A DNA stretch of 64,000 bases from Rostrohypoxylon terebratum. Its lineage: Eukaryota > Ascomycota > Sordariomycetes > Xylariales > Hypoxylaceae. The notes below the pieces were generated by a model. The model saw only the letters and a list, made by a program, of their open reading frames with translations, was not told the origin of the DNA and did not search any database. The first letter of the stretch is position 1, and every line of letters starts with the position of its first letter. Positions 61,101 through 64,000 of this stretch are shown here, piece after piece. The stretch spans positions 1 through 64,000 of the forward strand of contig MU385867.1 of NCBI GenBank assembly GCA_022497145.1, read 5' to 3'. A program made the translations under genes and the position numbers.

Positions 61101-61635
61101 CATTTTTGAGGTTAGCACGTAATGCGAATCAAGAATAAATAAATAAAAATTTGGCGTTTATAGGTAAACGAACCTTGGTCTGCCATATGGTCATGGTAGT
61201 GGCCGTGATAGTGGCAAACAGATGCCCGGTTCTAGATACCTTCAAGGCAACAATTGGATCTCCAGCGGGAATACCTCCAGCATCGGACCCCGCAAGGTAT
61301 TGTTGCGAGGTCGAGTTGCTTCCATCATGATAAACATCATGCTCTACCGAATTGATAGCCGGTGTAGCCGGTGTCTTCAGACCTGGGGTGAGAGGCGGTA
61401 AATGGGTCTGGGTCTGGGTCTGGGAATGGGAATGGGAATGGGAATGGGTATCTGGTATATTTCGTTCTTTCTCATCTAGAAGTACGGGAGGGGGCGGTTC
61501 GGCGCTTGACAGGGATTCGGTGTCGGCGGTTGTGATAGAAGCGGTGCCATCATTTGTTACGACGAAGTTGGACTGAGAGGAAGCTTGGCTGGTGGTTGTC
61601 GCATAGATTCTAGGAGTTCCGATGGGCCAGTACAT
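58165..61635 (-). CDS. RIC1: RIC1, subunit of the Ric1-Rgp1 Ypt6/Rab6 exchange factor
   Basis: Three exons (61635-61174, 61089-58918, 58863-58165) give 1,110 residues. It begins MYWPIGTPRIYATT, the usual Ric1 start, followed by a low-complexity insert with His-Ser and Gln-Thr repeats (residues 64-77). Beta-propeller-like WD repeats cover about 130-620, for example ARFSLVAVGCTDGSIRVYSA and GYCLFAGYGNGWATW. The RIC1 domain is C-terminal, including LFLPEILRFHLVASNAAAAL and LEYFAHGLEVLLHHVLDEE. Ric1-Rgp1 activates the Golgi Rab GTPase Ypt6 for retrograde traffic from endosomes. The second intron (58917-58864) is 54 nt, a multiple of three with no stop, so a single frame runs through it. Its GTAAGA, CTAAT and ACAG signals and the break in domain sequence argue for removal. 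Confidence 0.92.
61404..61449 (+). repeat. GGGTCT / GGGAAT hexanucleotide repeat within RIC1 exon 1
   Basis: Tandem 6-mers on the plus strand encode alternating Gln-Thr and His-Ser on the minus strand (RIC1 residues 64-77). The repeat keeps the reading frame and is likely length-variable between strains. Confidence 0.85.
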
Positions 61636-62326
61636 GGCTAATGCAGGCACTTGGAACCTTCATCCGTGTATTTTAAGCATTGGTATTGGCGTTGGCAGGT
61701 CATGGATGGGTAAGGTGTAATAAGAATATGAATATGAACAGCCTTGAACAGCCAATTATGCCGTTATGTCAACGTCCCGTCGATTTTCAACATTTCGATA
61801 AGTTCCAACTTGAGGCTTGAGCTCTTGGAAAAGGTTGGCCTCGGATCCGGGTCATATACCAGGGACTACTAGCCTAGTAGGTCCTGAATGTAGGTACTAG
61901 GTAGGCTTTAGTCCACTATATTGACAGCCAAGATCCACATCCATTTCTAACTGGTTGGCTGGGAGTACCTAATAGGCACAAGATGTTCCCTGCTACAAGG
62001 ATACTCAAGCAAAGCTTAACCTGTCTATTTACTAAAGAAGATATATCTATTTAAACACCTCAAATCAACATCTACTGCGCTACTGTGTACCTAGTAAGAC
62101 TTTATAAAGGACTTTAAAGTTCACAATCATTGTAGCCTTTTTTTTCAACAACGCGCAACACTTTTAATAGTAGCTTTTATGCATGCTTTACTCATTCTCG
62201 TGGTTTCCTATCTTTAATTGTTATTTTTTTAGCGGACGGTCAACTCTGAGATGCATGTTCACACCTGATCCGACCGTGTCCAGAACCAAACCTTGTCAAG
62301 CTACCTAGTAGTCGGTAAGCCTCATT
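61636..62326. promoter_or_regulatory. Divergent promoter region RIC1 / THO3
   Basis: 691 bp between two divergent start codons. It contains TAGTAGGTCCTGAATGTAGGTACTAGGTAGG (61876-61906) and a TTTTTTTTCAA tract. No gene is seen. It may drive both genes. Confidence 0.5.
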
Positions 62327-63769
62327 ATGGCTCGCATAGCACCTAGAACGTCTGTTGCGCCTGAGAGGTTGAAGACTCTACTTCCTTCTCTGAAGCCAAC
62401 AGTCTACCACGACCCCAGTGCAAGCAAGGCACAAACCAAGTGAGTCAATATTCACCTTTACTTCCTTTGCTCTTTACCGTCCACAGATAGCTGCATTCTA
62501 CTAGAGACAAAACTCACATTTAATCTTTCTTACTTACTTTCTTACTGACCACTGTTAGCATCCGTACAATTGCCTGGAATCCTCTGGGAACTTATATTGC
62601 TACTGGTTGTGTCGACAAGACACTACGAGTCTGTACGTTGCTTGCTCTTAGCCCATATCGCAAAAGTCTATCCTGCAGTGCATATAAAGCTTTGTTTGCA
62701 TTTGCTACATGGATTTTCGATTTTCTCGTCAGGTCACTATGCTATGGTCAACTTGTCCTTGGATACTGACTAAATCAAGGGAATGCGGACAAACCTAATG
62801 TCCGTCAAACAACAGAACTCAAGGGCCATACTGCGTCTATCGAAAAAGTCGCCTTCAACCCTGCCAAGGAGCTGGAGTTGTGTAGTGTGAGTAGCGATGG
62901 CGTAGTCAGATTCTGGGATGTCAAGACCAAGCAAGTCTTGAATGAAGTAAAAGGCTTAGGGGAAACATTTACTTTAGCGTGGGCACCTAAAGGCGAATGT
63001 GTTGTAGTTGGAAACAAGGTAAATATCCCGATCCGGCTCACTTACTCAGCCCTAACTATCTCGACCAGGACGACAAACTCTTCGTGATTTCTCCTACTCA
63101 GAGCACTGTGGTTGCAACTCACCAACAGCCCGTTCAGACCAACAATATCACGTTTTGCTGGAGCGGGCAGAGGGTATTCGCCACTACGGGAGAAGGGAAG
63201 ACGAGAATCCTCTCATTCCCTAGCTTCGAGCCTGCTTATCAATTCGACTATAAAGAAGGACCAGAGGCTGAATTTGTGTTAACTGGCCATACCTCATCCT
63301 GCATCGCGGTTGAGTTGCATCCCTTCAATCGGTACCTGGCCACAGGTGGAACCGACTCATTGATTTCGCTCTGGGAAACAACGGAATGGAACTGTCTAAG
63401 AACCGCAACTAAGATGAGCGGTCCAGTTCGCAGTCTGAGTATGTTGTCAGCATGCCTTATGATTTGGTATTTACATGTATTAATTATATTGCATAGGCTT
63501 CTCCTGGGATGGCCTCTATATAGTGGGCGGAAGCGACGAAGGTGAGGCCGAAACTCGATCGCACTTCATTTCGGATATTTGCTTAACTTAACTGTCTATA
63601 TGCAGGTCCCGGCTTAGAAGTCTTTAACTCCGAGACAGGGGAACATCTCTGCACTTACAAGACCGCGACACCTTCCTCAGTCGTGGTTTGGGCACCGAAT
63701 CGGTATGCGCTCGCCTATGCTGATTCGGGGAGCCTACGGGTAATAGGCGCAAGCACGGGAGGGAAATAG
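62327..63769 (+). CDS. THO3: THO complex subunit 3 / TEX1, WD40 protein
   Basis: Six exons (62327-62439, 62559-62632, 62780-63018, 63069-63438, 63497-63541, 63606-63769) close in frame to 334 residues, the normal length of fungal THO3/TEX1. After a short N-terminal stretch it is a WD40 propeller: IRTIAWNPLGTYIATGCVDK, TLRVWNADKP, HTASIEKVAFNP, DGVVRFWDVKTKQ, HPFNRYLATGGTDSLISLWE and VRSLSFSWDGLYIVGGSDEG. The protein belongs to TREX, which couples transcription elongation to mRNA packaging and export in the nucleus. Splice sites are standard; the short fifth exon (45 nt) is supported by the repeat pattern. The first intron is the longest on the 5' side and separates the first blade. The protein ends in SLRVIGASTGGK. 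It is divergent from RIC1. Confidence 0.93.
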
Positions 63770-64000
63770 GATAACCCTGACCATGTTCCATCACACTCGG
63801 CAACGTGATTGAGGTCTTCTAATCGACGAAGAAATTGTGCGGCAACGCGGGGTATCGTAGAAAGGAACCATTCCTAAGCCACACCCAAAACTTATCCATC
63901 ACCTATTACATATAGTACCTGCGATTAGAGGCGGTATTATGTATGGAATCCTTGGCATCCATGAAACAACGCTGGCACTTATTATGAGGGACGGTTGCCG
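63770..64000. other. Downstream of THO3 to window end
   Basis: Presumed 3' untranslated region of THO3 and the start of the next spacer. No gene is seen. Confidence 0.4.

Noticed and set aside
1..64000. tRNA genes, rRNA genes, CRISPR arrays and prokaryote-like operons
   Set aside because: I scanned for B-box-like GGTTCRANNC contexts with paired arms, rRNA core sequences and regularly spaced repeats and found none that hold up. A covariance-model scan would be needed to exclude tRNAs fully.

Overview
The window is nuclear DNA of a filamentous ascomycete (Pezizomycotina, probably Sordariomycetes). Genes are mostly separated by 0.3-5 kb and carry short GT..AG introns of about 45-130 nt with CTAAC/CTGAC-like branch points. 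The families are typical eukaryotic or fungal ones: CCH1 calcium channel, Zn2Cys6 regulator, chitin deacetylase with CBM18 modules, HMG-box regulator, mitochondrial ribosomal proteins. There are no operons, ribosome binding sites, CRISPR arrays, rRNA genes or convincing tRNA genes. All gene models were spliced by hand from the sequence, and reading-frame closure was checked by exon-length arithmetic.

Layout. 0-15 kb: an LTR-like, AT-rich end; RTG2-type Ppx/GppA protein (+); six-exon Zn2Cys6 regulator (-); cytosolic inorganic pyrophosphatase IPP1 (+); a tiny two-exon mitochondrial ribosomal gene MRPL44/mL53 (-); Golgi-ER SNARE SEC20 (+); HMG-box transcription factor (-). 15.3-20.5 kb: a 5.2 kb stretch with no convincing gene, upstream of the HMG-box gene. 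20.5-32 kb: a DDT/WHIM-like PHD-finger chromatin protein (-) and the 2,118-residue calcium channel CCH1 (+), divergently arranged across 2.2 kb. 33-41.4 kb: a run of small or accessory genes, all on +: an uncertain two-exon gene, a 96-residue serine-rich protein, a ferroportin-family (SLC40) transporter with an apparent GC-AG intron, a disordered acidic protein, and a basic 148-residue protein. 42-49.7 kb: B-type cyclin (-), mitochondrial uL2m (+), secreted chitin deacetylase (-). 52.7-64 kb: PAP2 lipid phosphatase (+), a degenerate AAA+ ATPase tail (-), casein kinase 2 beta subunit (-), RIC1 (-) and THO3/TEX1 (+).

The genes do not form a metabolic cluster. They are mostly conserved housekeeping genes: mitochondrial translation (MRPL44, uL2m), Golgi traffic (SEC20, RIC1), mRNA export (THO3), cell cycle and signalling (cyclin B, CK2 beta, CCH1). 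Less conserved genes lie between about 33 and 41 kb. Intergenic DNA is rich in dispersed ACCTAGGT/TAGGTA motifs that I did not meet inside the exons. I see no convincing evidence of a wholly new biological system. The items most worth checking are the ferroportin gene structure, the candidate gene at 33.5-34 kb, the AAA+ relic, the atypical zinc cluster and the dispersed ACCTAGGT motif.
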